64,000 bases of DNA from Pedobacter frigiditerrae (lineage in GTDB: Bacteria > Bacteroidota > Bacteroidia > Sphingobacteriales > Sphingobacteriaceae). Where the stretch lies: contig NZ_SJSK01000001.1 in assembly GCF_004331645.1 (NCBI RefSeq), positions 1,302,001 through 1,366,000 of the forward strand. Direction: 5' to 3'. Shown piece after piece: positions 25,827 through 34,955 of this stretch (its first letter is position 1; each line of letters opens with the position of its first letter). Both the position numbers and the translations under genes were made by a program. Below the pieces are notes generated by a model. The model saw nothing but the letters and a program-made list of their open reading frames with translations. It was not told the DNA's origin and ran no database searches.

Positions 25827-28610
25827 ATGAAGAATTTTTTACAAAGAACAATAATTGTTGCCCTACTATTCATTAGCTATACGGCTGCTGCCCAAAATAC
25901 TGGGTCGGCAACTGGCAAGGTATTGAATGGTAAAGATAAATCTCCAGTTGATTACGCTTCTGTTGCAGTTAAACGCCTTAGCGATTCAGTTACCGTTGGA
26001 GGCACAAACACAACACAAACAGGGACTTTTACCGTTAGTGGCTTGGCTCCAGGTAAATATAAATTATATGTAGTTTATATAGGCTTAAAATCTATTAACC
26101 AAGAATTTGAGATAACTGCAGCTGCCCCTTCAAAAAACTTTGGAAACTTAACAATGGAGGATACAGGTGTAACCTTAAAAGGTGTTACCATTCAAGGTGA
26201 AATTCCTCCGGTGGTAGTTAAAAAAGATACTTTAGAGTTTGACGCTAAAACTATTAAAGTAAAAGAAAATGCAGTAGTAGAAGATGTATTGAAAAAACTA
26301 CCTGGTGTAGAGGTAGCTAAAGATGGCACTGTTACCACGCAAGGAGAAACCATCAAAAGAGTAAAAGTGGATGGTAAAGATTTTATGGGTACTGATCCAC
26401 TGATGGCTACAAGAAACTTGCCTGCTGATATGGTTGATAAAATTCAGATTATTGATGACATGTCTGATCAATCTAAATTTTCTGGAGTAGATGATGGTAA
26501 TCGTGAGAAGATCATCAATATTACTACAAAAAATGGTGTTAAAAACAAGGGGTTTGTAGGTAATAATACTGTAGGATACGGAACCAATGATAGATACGAT
26601 GTTAATCTAAGTGTTTCAAGGTTCAATGAAAGTGAACAAATGTCGCTAATTGGTCAGTTTAACAATGTTAATAAACAAAATTTTGGCGGTGGAATTGGTG
26701 GTGGCGGCGGAATGAGATTTGGCGGTGGAGGTGGCGGTCCTCAAAAAGGTATAACAACTACCAATATGGCGGGCTTCAACTATGCTGATGTTTATAAAAG
26801 TGGAACGACCTTTAATGCCAGTTACAGATTCAATAAAACATCATTATTTAATGATCAAACGAGTTTAACTAGAAATTTATTAGGCGATATTACCACGACA
26901 AATTCTTCAGATTTAGAAAGTACAACTGAACGGTTAAATCATGTATTCAACGCAACTTTAGATACAAAGATAGATTCATCAATTTCACTTAGATGGCAAC
27001 CAAATATTGCTTATGCAGAAAATAACGGGAATAGTTTAACCTTGTACAATAGACAAGTTTTAAATAATAATACTGTTGGTAGTCAGACATATATAACTAA
27101 CTCTAAAGCTCCTACATTAAGCAATAACTTGTTATTAAGGAAGAAATTTCAACGTAGAGGTCGTACTTTATCTTTAAATATCAATACAAATTTTAATGAT
27201 AGTGATGGCAATAACTTCAATAAGTTCTCTGAAAACACATCGGTAAATGGAAACCCTTCGGTAGTAAATAGAGATCAATTAAATGACCAAGATGCTAGGT
27301 CAATATCAAATACTGCAAGATTGGTTTACACTGAACCATTAAATAAAACCTTGAGTTTGGAATTAAATTATCAAAATGTTTATTCTTTTGATAACCAAGA
27401 GAAAGGCGTTTATGATTTTAACCCAATTACTCAACAGTATGATTTAATTAATGCCAAGTTCAGTAATAATTTTGAAAACACGGCATATACCAACGCCATT
27501 GGTTTCAGTTTTAATAAAACGCAGAAAAAATACAATTGGCAGATAGGTTTGGCTGTTCAAAATATAGATCAGAAAAGATATGATGTTACAAATAATGATA
27601 CTTTCGATCGTAGCTTCGTAAACCTAACACCGTCTGCACAGTTTAGGTATAACTTTAGCAATAGCAAACGTTTAAGAATTAATTATAATGGGCGTACCGC
27701 TCAACCGTCGATAAGTCAGATTGCACCAATATTAGATAATACCAACACGACAACTCTACCGATCGGTAACCCAGATTTAAAACCATCATTTACTAACAGT
27801 TTAAATATATTCTATAATAATTTTGATTTTGCAAGCTATCGTTCATTGTTTATTGGAGCTTTCATTAATCAACAGTTCAATGCATTTTCAACACAATCAG
27901 TTGTAGTTCAAGATCCAGCTAGACCAGAAGATTATGGAAAGATTGAGCAGAAAAGTGTAAACGTAGACGGTAATTTTAGTGCGAATGTTTTTGGATCTGT
28001 AAGCCAACCGATTATTAAAGGAAATAAATTGAATTTTCAAATTGATTTAAGAGGTGGTTATTCAAAAACGACAGGGTTTTCTGGAACGCTAGAGAATATT
28101 ACTAAGAGTTATTCTATTACTAATGGTTATAAGCTTGTTTCAAATTTAGATAAGCTTGATCTAATTGCGGGTATCTCAGGTACAATTAACCGGGATAGGT
28201 ATTCTGTAAATGTAAATAGCAATACAAAATATTACACGTTATCTCCAAACATCGATATCAGTTATCTGCTTCCTGGTAATATCCGCATTCAATCAGATTT
28301 AACTTATAATAAGTTAACAGGACGTGGTGCTGGTTTCGATACTGATTATACATTGATAAATGCCTATGTTAGTCGTCAATTCAATAGACTTACATTTAAA
28401 GCCTCTGTGAACGATTTATTAAATCAAAATACTGGTGTTGAGCGTAATGGCGGAGCAAATACAATTCAGGATTTAAATTATAATGTATTAAAACGCTATT
28501 ATATGTTCTCACTTACTTTCGCGTTAAGCAAAATTGCTGGTGTCGGTATGGGTGGTCAAGGTGGCGGCCAAAGACAAGGCATGGGTGGTATGAGGATGGG
28601 CGGAATGTAA
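25827..28610 (+). CDS. TonB-dependent-receptor-like outer-membrane beta-barrel protein
   Basis: A 927-residue outer-membrane protein. Residues 1-22 are a signal peptide ending AAAQ. A carboxypeptidase-like regulatory domain follows (GSATGKVLNGKDKSPVDYASVAV, in parts), then a short plug-like region (DVLKKLPGVEVAKDGTVTTQGETIKRVKVDGKDFM, in parts) and a large barrel. This is the outer-membrane-barrel family in which the plug is shortened compared with classical TonB receptors. Two Gly-rich tracts stand out: GGGIGGGGGMRFGGGGGG near residue 292 and a Gly/Gln/Met-rich C-terminus ending GGMRMGGM. The substrate is unknown. It is bounded by a strong terminator. Confidence 0.88.
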   Translation: MKNFLQRTIIVALLFISYTAAAQNTGSATGKVLNGKDKSPVDYASVAVKRLSDSVTVGGTNTTQTGTFTVSGLAPGKYKLYVVYIGLKSINQEFEITAAAPSKNFGNLTMEDTGVTLKGVTIQGEIPPVVVKKDTLEFDAKTIKVKENAVVEDVLKKLPGVEVAKDGTVTTQGETIKRVKVDGKDFMGTDPLMATRNLPADMVDKIQIIDDMSDQSKFSGVDDGNREKIINITTKNGVKNKGFVGNNTVGYGTNDRYDVNLSVSRFNESEQMSLIGQFNNVNKQNFGGGIGGGGGMRFGGGGGGPQKGITTTNMAGFNYADVYKSGTTFNASYRFNKTSLFNDQTSLTRNLLGDITTTNSSDLESTTERLNHVFNATLDTKIDSSISLRWQPNIAYAENNGNSLTLYNRQVLNNNTVGSQTYITNSKAPTLSNNLLLRKKFQRRGRTLSLNINTNFNDSDGNNFNKFSENTSVNGNPSVVNRDQLNDQDARSISNTARLVYTEPLNKTLSLELNYQNVYSFDNQEKGVYDFNPITQQYDLINAKFSNNFENTAYTNAIGFSFNKTQKKYNWQIGLAVQNIDQKRYDVTNNDTFDRSFVNLTPSAQFRYNFSNSKRLRINYNGRTAQPSISQIAPILDNTNTTTLPIGNPDLKPSFTNSLNIFYNNFDFASYRSLFIGAFINQQFNAFSTQSVVVQDPARPEDYGKIEQKSVNVDGNFSANVFGSVSQPIIKGNKLNFQIDLRGGYSKTTGFSGTLENITKSYSITNGYKLVSNLDKLDLIAGISGTINRDRYSVNVNSNTKYYTLSPNIDISYLLPGNIRIQSDLTYNKLTGRGAGFDTDYTLINAYVSRQFNRLTFKASVNDLLNQNTGVERNGGANTIQDLNYNVLKRYYMFSLTFALSKIAGVGMGGQGGGQRQGMGGMRMGGM

Positions 28611-28628
28611 GCCATTCAAATATTTCAT

Positions 28629-28665
28629 AAAAAGGGTTGCAATCAATTAGATTGCAACCCTTTTT
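28629..28665 (+). terminator. Rho-independent terminator after the barrel gene
   Basis: A perfect 15-bp stem AAAAAGGGTTGCAAT/ATTGCAACCCTTTTT with a 7-base loop, 18 bases after the stop codon and ending in a T-run. Confidence 0.85.
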
Positions 28666-28722
28666 ATTTAAACTTAGTTCTTACCTTATTTGTATTTAAT
28701 ATAAATAAAGGGTAAATTGCGC

Positions 28723-28730
28723 TATATTTA
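28723..28730 (+). promoter_or_regulatory. Possible -7 box TATATTTA of feoAB
   Basis: Seven of eight positions fit TAnnTTTG (last base A). It ends four bases before the feoA ATG, the same close spacing seen at several other genes here, and would give a leaderless feoAB mRNA. No Fur-type inverted repeat was recognised. Confidence 0.35.
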
Positions 28731-28734
28731 AAGT

Positions 28735-28950
28735 ATGAAACTTTCACAGTTAAACCCAGGAGAACAAGGTACAATCGTCGCGTTTACAGATTTAGAAATG
28801 TCTGTAAAGTTAATGGAGATGGGCTGTCTTCCTGGTGAAGTTGTGGAAGTAGAACGCTTTGCCCCCCTTGGCGATCCAATAGCTATCCGCGTTGCGGGAT
28901 ATCAACTCTGTTTACGTAAAAGTGAAGCATCTGTAATTATAATTCAGTAA
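28735..28950 (+). CDS. feoA: Ferrous iron transport protein A
   Basis: A 71-residue SH3-like FeoA. The pattern LNPGEQGTIVAF, MEMGCLPGEVVEVERFAPLGDPIAIRVAGYQLCLRKSEA (read in parts) is typical. FeoA is a small cytosolic partner that modulates the FeoB channel. It lies 4 bases before feoB, the standard order. A short T-rich leader precedes it. Confidence 0.95.
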   Translation: MKLSQLNPGEQGTIVAFTDLEMSVKLMEMGCLPGEVVEVERFAPLGDPIAIRVAGYQLCLRKSEASVIIIQ

Positions 28951-28954
28951 TAAA

Positions 28955-31066
28955 TTGGCCGATATTAAAGTTGCATTAGTTGGTAATCCAAATACCGGAA
29001 AATCTACCCTCTTTAATCTGTTAACTGGGTTAAATCAAAAAATTGGAAACTTCCCTGGAATAACTGTCGATAAAAAAGTAGGCTATTGCAAGGTTTCGTC
29101 TACACAAAATGCTGAGATCATTGATCTGCCTGGAACTTACAGCTTATACCCTAAAAGTAAAGATGAAAGTATCGTATTTCAGGTTTTAGCCGATAAAAAT
29201 AACTCAAGCTATCCAGATGTTATTATAATGGTTGTAGATGCGACAAATCTTCGTCGTAATCTTTTATTGTGTTCTCAAGTAGCAGATTTGGGCTTGCCAA
29301 TGTTATTAGTGCTAAATATGACCGATTTAGCAAGAAAAGAAGGAATACACATTAACGTTAATAAACTTTCTGAACGATTAGGCATTCAAGTCGTAGCTAT
29401 GTCTGCGAGAAAAAACGATGGTCTTGATGCATTAAAAAAAGCAATTTCTCATACTACAGCAATAAGTACACAAATAAATGGAGTAGATGTTAAACCATTT
29501 GCCCCAGAAGCTATAGCTGAAGTAAAGGAAAAAATAAAAACCGAAAATGATTATTATGCTTTACAGGTTCTACACCAACATGAGCATTTGGCATTTTTTA
29601 CGGAAACTGAACAAGAAGAGATTGAAGCAATTGAAAAAGCACATCATTTCCAATCTTCTAAATTGCAAGGAGCAGAAACAGTTGCTAGATATAGATACTT
29701 AAGTACTGTTTTAACAGATATTGTTTTTGATACTGGAGCAGAAAAGAAATTTAAAATTACCGATAAACTAGATTCTATTTTAACTCATAAAGTTTGGGGT
29801 TTCGCTATATTTATTTTAATTCTTTTCGTCATTTTTAATGCCATCTTTTCATGGGCTACTTATCCGATGGATTGGATTGAAGGCTCATTTGGATGGATTA
29901 CTGAATTTGGGCATCAACATTTACCAGAAGGTTTATTGACCAGTTTATTACTTGATGGAGTTGTAGCAGGTTTGGGCGGTATTGTTATTTTTGTGCCTCA
30001 AATCGCTATTTTATTTGCATTCATTTCTATCCTAGAAGATACAGGCTATATGTCTAGGGTTACTTTTATGATGGATAAAATGATGAGTAAGGTTGGTTTA
30101 AGCGGCAAATCTGTAGTACCTATGATTGGCGGTTTAGCCTGTGCAGTTCCTTCTATCATGGCAGCAAGAAATATAGAAAGCTGGAAGGATAGAATGATTA
30201 CCATTATGGTTACACCATTGGTGAGTTGTTCTGCAAGGTTGCCGGTTTACATTTTAATTATCTCTATCATTATTCCTTCTGAAACTGTTTTTGGCATCAT
30301 AAATAAACAAGCATTAGCTTTAATGGCGATGTACTTAGTTGGTATTATTGCTGCTGTAATTGTGGCTTGGGTGATGAAATTTATCATTAAGGCTAAAGAA
30401 AAATCTTATTTCATCATGGAGTTGCCAGTTTATCGCATGCCAAGATGGAAAAATGTATTTCTTACTGTTTATGAAAAATCAAAAACTTTTGTTTTTGAAG
30501 CGGGTAAGGTAATCATTGCGATTTCTATTGTGCTGTGGGTAATGGCATCTTTCGGACCTGGAGATCGTTTTGAAAACATCGAAAAGAAATATGCATCAGC
30601 ATTGACTGATACAACAAAAAACACTGAACACGTTAACGTTTTAATCAATAGTGAAAAACTAGAAAACTCGTATGTAGGTATTCTTGGGCACTGGATAGAG
30701 CCAGCGATTAGGCCTTTGGGTTACGATTGGAAGATTGGTATCGCCTTGATAACTTCGTTTGCAGCAAGAGAAGCTTTTGTTGGTACAATGGCAACAATCT
30801 ATAGTGTAGATGGTGGCGACGAAGACACATCAACAATTCGAGAACGTATGCTATCTTCAATAAATAGTAAAACCGGTTTACCAGTTTATACGTTTGCTAC
30901 AGGTATTTCAATTATGTTCTTTTATGCATTTGCCATGCAGTGTATGAGTACTGTTGCAGTTGTTTATCGCGAAACCAAATCTTGGAAATGGCCAGTTATT
31001 CAACTGGTTTACATGACAGCAATGGCTTATGTGGCGGCTTTAATCGCCTATCAATTTTTAAAATAG
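28955..31066 (+). CDS. feoB: Ferrous iron transport protein B
   Basis: A 703-residue Fe(II) transporter of the inner membrane. The N-terminal G domain shows G1 GNPNTGKST, the G2 region GNFPGITVDKK, G3 DLPGTYSL and G4 NMTD. A helical GDP-dissociation region follows, then the Gate-type membrane domain from about residue 275 with 7-8 helices, including GLACAVPSIMAARN with the conserved Cys and the C-terminal AFAMQCMST. The start is TTG, four bases after feoA. The length is standard and no residue appears to be missing. Confidence 0.96.
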   Translation: MADIKVALVGNPNTGKSTLFNLLTGLNQKIGNFPGITVDKKVGYCKVSSTQNAEIIDLPGTYSLYPKSKDESIVFQVLADKNNSSYPDVIIMVVDATNLRRNLLLCSQVADLGLPMLLVLNMTDLARKEGIHINVNKLSERLGIQVVAMSARKNDGLDALKKAISHTTAISTQINGVDVKPFAPEAIAEVKEKIKTENDYYALQVLHQHEHLAFFTETEQEEIEAIEKAHHFQSSKLQGAETVARYRYLSTVLTDIVFDTGAEKKFKITDKLDSILTHKVWGFAIFILILFVIFNAIFSWATYPMDWIEGSFGWITEFGHQHLPEGLLTSLLLDGVVAGLGGIVIFVPQIAILFAFISILEDTGYMSRVTFMMDKMMSKVGLSGKSVVPMIGGLACAVPSIMAARNIESWKDRMITIMVTPLVSCSARLPVYILIISIIIPSETVFGIINKQALALMAMYLVGIIAAVIVAWVMKFIIKAKEKSYFIMELPVYRMPRWKNVFLTVYEKSKTFVFEAGKVIIAISIVLWVMASFGPGDRFENIEKKYASALTDTTKNTEHVNVLINSEKLENSYVGILGHWIEPAIRPLGYDWKIGIALITSFAAREAFVGTMATIYSVDGGDEDTSTIRERMLSSINSKTGLPVYTFATGISIMFFYAFAMQCMSTVAVVYRETKSWKWPVIQLVYMTAMAYVAALIAYQFLK

Positions 31067-31183
31067 TATGTCTATCTTTTGGTCATTGTGCGAACGCAGT
31101 GAAGCAATTTCCTCCTTGAAGTAGCCATAAAATAAAGTAACTTAATTGGGCGTGCCCCAAGCTACGCAAGGATCGTGGCTATG

Positions 31184-31240
31184 CGCTTCAATCTTTTTTG
31201 CCTTGGCTGCGCCTTTTTAGGCAAAAAAGTATTTCCGCTG
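31184..31240. repeat. Intergenic element CGCTTCAATCTTTTTTG...CAAAAAAGTATTTCCGCT
   Basis: Starts CGCTTCAATCTTTTTTG and ends CAAAAAAGTATTTCCGCT, so the inner TTTTTTGCC/GGCAAAAAA parts form a hairpin. The same outer sequences flank a different core at 61035-61105. Upstream (31089-31180) lie more remnants, including a GCGAACGCAGTGAAGCAATT stretch and GGGCGTGCCCC. The 415-base gap 31067-31481 carries these and no gene I can support. Confidence 0.6.
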
Positions 31241-31481
31241 TATCCTTCGAGTAAGCAAATCACAGTTCCCCTCCCCCCCCCAATTATCGCAAAATGCATG
31301 ATTTTATTAAAAGTATTTCCATCGAGCATCCATACCAATATGATTGGGTATCCTAATGCTATAGATATAAAATCTAATCTGCAAATCTGTGGCTGAATAA
31401 ATTACAAAACGCAATTAGCATGACAATCTATTTTTGAATTTTGTTTATTTTTAAAAATTATATTCAATCCTCTTAAAATAA

Positions 31482-32093
31482 ATGGATAAGGTTAACGTAT
31501 TAGCACAATATATGCCTGCACCTGCAGCCCCTATCATTGCCAAATGGATTGATTACTTTCAGTGTGAATTTAGAATTTCTAAAAATCGTTCTACTAAACT
31601 AGGCGATTATCGACACCCATTTAAAGACAAAGGGCATAAAATTTCAGTTAATAACGATTTAAACCAGTATGCTTTTCTAGTAACAACAGTACACGAGTTT
31701 GCACATTTACTAACTTGGAACGACCATAAAAATAAAGCTAAACCTCACGGTACAGAGTGGAAGACTAATTTTAAGAGGATGATGAATCCATTTTTTGAGA
31801 TAGAAGTTTTTCCTCCGGATATCCATCAAACCATTACCAATTATTTAAATAATCCAACAGCTTCAAGTTGTACTGATCTAACTCTTGCAAGGGCTTTGAA
31901 AAAATACGACACACATTTGTCGACAACAAGAATAGAGGAGCTCCCTATTCACGCTATATTCGTCTTGAAAGACGGAAGGAAATTCAAGAAAGGAGAGCGG
32001 ATTAGAAAACGTTACAGATGTGAGTGTCTAGATAATGGAAATATCTATCTTTTCAATCCGCTTGCCGAGGTATTATTAGCAACTGGTACGTAA
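31482..32093 (+). CDS. SprT-like zinc metalloprotease domain protein
   Basis: A 203-residue protein with the zinc-protease motif HEFAH (H71, E72, H75) in LVTTVHEFAHLLTW and a third ligand candidate H89 in PHGTEWK, the SprT/Spartan arrangement. The C-terminal half (FVLKDGRKFKKGERIRKRYRCECL, in parts) looks like the short beta/zinc-ribbon tail of the family, but only two Cys (CEC) are visible. Eukaryotic Spartan degrades DNA-protein crosslinks; the bacterial role is unclear. Its 3' end overlaps the convergent lipoprotein gene by 49 bases. Confidence 0.85.
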   Translation: MDKVNVLAQYMPAPAAPIIAKWIDYFQCEFRISKNRSTKLGDYRHPFKDKGHKISVNNDLNQYAFLVTTVHEFAHLLTWNDHKNKAKPHGTEWKTNFKRMMNPFFEIEVFPPDIHQTITNYLNNPTASSCTDLTLARALKKYDTHLSTTRIEELPIHAIFVLKDGRKFKKGERIRKRYRCECLDNGNIYLFNPLAEVLLATGT

Positions 32094-32860
32094 ACAGCTT
32101 CCTTATCTTTTATTGTCCAATTAAAATTCAACTTCTCGTCTTTAAAAATCATTGGATCATTTAATAAACTATCTATAAAAGCATCTTTTTCTTGAACCAA
32201 GATGCTTGCAGTATAACTGTTCTGAATTTTACTTCTCAAAACTATATATCTCGAGTCTGGGAATGTGGTTATGCTTTCAAAAACGACATCAAATCTGTCT
32301 ACCCTGTTAATCACATCATTTAGTGTTTTTACATTGTCTAGTAGAGTTTTATCAGTGGTTTTATTAGCGCTTAATGGAACATCTAAAAAAGGTAATGATT
32401 TAATTTCGCCACCTGCCGAAGCTGTTCTATTTTCTACCTTAAAGACAGTATTGCTTCTTAAATAGGTGCGTGAATCTTTAAATATCGAGCCATCATCATT
32501 TGCCAATTGATTTTTTACCTCTTCTAAAATCAAGCTATCGTTTCTAAAATAATATTTCTTTAAACTATTGCTAACACCACCATTGTAAGCGTGTTCTACT
32601 AATAATACTGGTTTATCAAACGATGTATATTTTTCTACATAAAACGATAAATCGCCAAGCATATAAACTAAACTGATGGCTTTTGTGTAACTGTTTAGAT
32701 TTTTATTTATCGAATCTGCGTAGTGTAAAATTGAATTAGCAGTTAGGTCTGTTGTATATTGATCATTAATTTCTGCTTGTGGATGATCGGACTTGAACTG
32801 ATTACAACCAGTAATTGTGCTAAAAACAGCAAGTAGGATTAGAAAAGTATACAATTTCAT
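32045..32860 (-). CDS. Predicted lipoprotein of unknown function
   Basis: A 271-residue exported lipoprotein: residues 1-18 form a signal sequence with lipobox ITGC (Cys19). The mature part is mixed alpha/beta without Cys or recognised catalytic motifs; segments such as SILHYADSINKNLNSYTKAI and YFRNDSLILEEVKNQLA are visible. I do not recognise the family. It overlaps the sprT-like gene tail to tail by 49 bases, and the codon pattern over its full length is that of its neighbours. It lies 58 bases after the E1 fusion gene and may be co-transcribed with it. Confidence 0.7.
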   Translation of the reverse strand: MKLYTFLILLAVFSTITGCNQFKSDHPQAEINDQYTTDLTANSILHYADSINKNLNSYTKAISLVYMLGDLSFYVEKYTSFDKPVLLVEHAYNGGVSNSLKKYYFRNDSLILEEVKNQLANDDGSIFKDSRTYLRSNTVFKVENRTASAGGEIKSLPFLDVPLSANKTTDKTLLDNVKTLNDVINRVDRFDVVFESITTFPDSRYIVLRSKIQNSYTASILVQEKDAFIDSLLNDPMIFKDEKLNFNWTIKDKEAVYVPVANNTSASGLKR

Positions 32861-32918
32861 AGCGCTTTCATAAATTAGGTATCTTATTTATGATAAGGCT
32901 ATTATCGTGCCAATGAAT

Positions 32919-34895
32919 TTAGAAAGCCAATAATTTGCTTACAGTTTCTGCCAACCTACTTTTAGCTAAAAAACTATCTTCCAATACTTTACTCATTGGT
33001 ATGGCTGTGTCTAAACTTGCACAACGCATAACAGGAGCATCTAAATATTCAAAACAATTTTCTGAAATCCAGGCAGATAGTTCTGCTCCAAAACCAGAGC
33101 TTAAAGTATCTTCATGTAAAATGATTACTCTTCCAGTTGCCTTAACAGCTTTGGTAACTGCATCTTTGTCCCAAGGCTGTAAGCTCACTAAATCCACCAA
33201 TGTGGCAGAAATTTCTTGATGGTTATTTAAATATTCAAGCGCCCAATGTACACCTAAACCATAGGTGATGATGCTTAACTGTTCACCTTGTTTTAATACA
33301 TTTGCTTTACCAATTTCTACCGTATAGTAGCCATCTGGAACCAATCCGCTTAAGTTGCGGTATAAATATTTATGTTCAAAATAAATAACCGGATTTGGAT
33401 CTTCAATCGCCGCAATTAACAATCCTTTTGCATCATAAGGAAAAGCAGGGTAAACAACTTTTAAACCTGGCGTTTTGGTAAACCATGCTTCATTGCTTTG
33501 CGAGTGAAATGGTCCTGCTCCAGTGCCTGCACCTGTTGGCATACGGATAACTACATCTGCCTTTTCGCCCCAGCGGTAATGTGTCTTTGCCAGGTTATTT
33601 ACAATCTGATTAAAGCCACAGGTTACAAAATCTGCAAATTGCATTTCTACCACGGCTTTATGACCGTTAATTGAAAGGCCCAACCCGGCACCAACAATTG
33701 CCGATTCGCAAATAGGCGTGTTCCGTACCCTTGCCTTACCAAATTGCGCTACAAAACCATCAGTTATTTTAAATGCACCACCATATTCTGCAATATCTTG
33801 TCCCATGATCACTAAGTTATCATGGCGTTGCATCCCTTCCCGTAAACCCTCAGTTATGGCATCTAAATATCTTTTTTCGGTTTTGGTTTCGCTTGGAGGG
33901 GTTTCTCTGTAAACATAAGGCGCATACATGTCATTCAACTCTGTTGCATCATCTACTGTGGGCTCTTGCTCGTTAAAAGCTGATTCAACCTCTTGTTCAA
34001 TATCGGTTTTAAATCCACTTTTAATGCTGGCAATTAAATCATCATTTAAAATATCTTCGGTTAGTAAAAACTTTTCGAAGTTTTTAACAGGGTCTTTTTG
34101 TTCCCAGGCGTCAAACAAATGCTGTGGAACATATTTGGTGCCTGATGCTTCTTCATGGCCACGCATTCTGAAGGTTAAACATTCTATTAATACTGGTCGC
34201 GGATTTTCTCTGATGCATCTAGCAACCTCAGTTAATTTATCATAAACTTCGAGGATGTTATTCCCATCCAATTGAATGCCTTCAATACCATAACCAATTG
34301 CTCTATCTACTAAATGCTTGCAGTTAAATTGCTCATTAATAGGGGTTGATAAGCCATAACCATTGTTCTCTATCAAAAAGATAACTGGTAAATTCCATAC
34401 AGATGCCACATTTATGGCTTCGTGAAAATCCCCTTCGCTGGTAGCGCCTTCTCCTGTAAAAACTAAGGTTGCATTTTTTCTGTTTGCTATTAAATCTGCA
34501 AGTGCAATCCCATTTGCTAATGCCATTTGCGGACCTAAATGCGAAATCATGCCAATGATTTTATAATCTTGCGTACCAAAATGGAAAGAGCGATCACGGC
34601 CTTTTGTAAAGCCTGAGATTTTCCCTTGCCATTGTGCCATCAGCTTTTTAAGTGGAATATGCCTACTGGTGAACACACCCAAATTACGGTGCATTGGTAA
34701 GATATATTCATCGCTCTGCATGGCTAAAGTACTGCCAACGGCGATAGCTTCTTGACCAATTCCAGAAAACCATTTCCCAATTCTACCTTGACGCAAAAGA
34801 ATAAGCATCTTTTCTTCTACCATCCTGGGATAAAGCAACGTTTTATAAAGCTTTAAAAGGCTTGCATCATCTTTATCTTTTCTGTCGAACTGCAT
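32919..34895 (-). CDS. 2-oxoacid dehydrogenase E1, fused alpha and beta subunits
   Basis: A 658-residue thiamine-diphosphate enzyme with both E1 chains in one polypeptide. The alpha part (about 1-330) carries the ThDP motif GEG (148-150) to NN (177-178) in GEGATSEGDFHEA...IENNGYG. The beta part (about 340-658) starts TKTEKRYLDAITEGLREGM and includes GQDIAEYGGAF, EMQFADF and the MPTGAGTGAGPFHSQSNEAW block. E1 decarboxylates a 2-oxoacid and reductively acylates the lipoyl E2. The sequence favours a branched-chain 2-oxoacid or generic acyl E1. The fusion is usual for Bacteroidota. No E2 or E3 gene is nearby. Confidence 0.92.
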   Translation of the reverse strand: MQFDRKDKDDASLLKLYKTLLYPRMVEEKMLILLRQGRIGKWFSGIGQEAIAVGSTLAMQSDEYILPMHRNLGVFTSRHIPLKKLMAQWQGKISGFTKGRDRSFHFGTQDYKIIGMISHLGPQMALANGIALADLIANRKNATLVFTGEGATSEGDFHEAINVASVWNLPVIFLIENNGYGLSTPINEQFNCKHLVDRAIGYGIEGIQLDGNNILEVYDKLTEVARCIRENPRPVLIECLTFRMRGHEEASGTKYVPQHLFDAWEQKDPVKNFEKFLLTEDILNDDLIASIKSGFKTDIEQEVESAFNEQEPTVDDATELNDMYAPYVYRETPPSETKTEKRYLDAITEGLREGMQRHDNLVIMGQDIAEYGGAFKITDGFVAQFGKARVRNTPICESAIVGAGLGLSINGHKAVVEMQFADFVTCGFNQIVNNLAKTHYRWGEKADVVIRMPTGAGTGAGPFHSQSNEAWFTKTPGLKVVYPAFPYDAKGLLIAAIEDPNPVIYFEHKYLYRNLSGLVPDGYYTVEIGKANVLKQGEQLSIITYGLGVHWALEYLNNHQEISATLVDLVSLQPWDKDAVTKAVKATGRVIILHEDTLSSGFGAELSAWISENCFEYLDAPVMRCASLDTAIPMSKVLEDSFLAKSRLAETVSKLLAF

Positions 34896-34955
34896 AGGTT
34901 AGTAGATAGTAGTTAGTATAAAGTATATAGATTGAATTTACTCAAGACTTTGGAC

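Noticed and set aside
28611..28734. Fur box upstream of feoA
   Set aside because: No convincing inverted repeat beyond the terminator of the upstream gene.
31175..31396. Open frame of 73 codons after feoB
   Set aside because: It lies within the CTTCAATCTTTTTTG repeat element and a C-rich run; the peptide is the translation of a repeat.
32045..32093. 49-base tail-to-tail overlap of the sprT-like and lipoprotein genes as a sign of a frameshift or false gene
   Set aside because: Both frames are long, have good starts (zinc motif in one, signal sequence and lipobox in the other) and normal ends; a short convergent overlap is acceptable.
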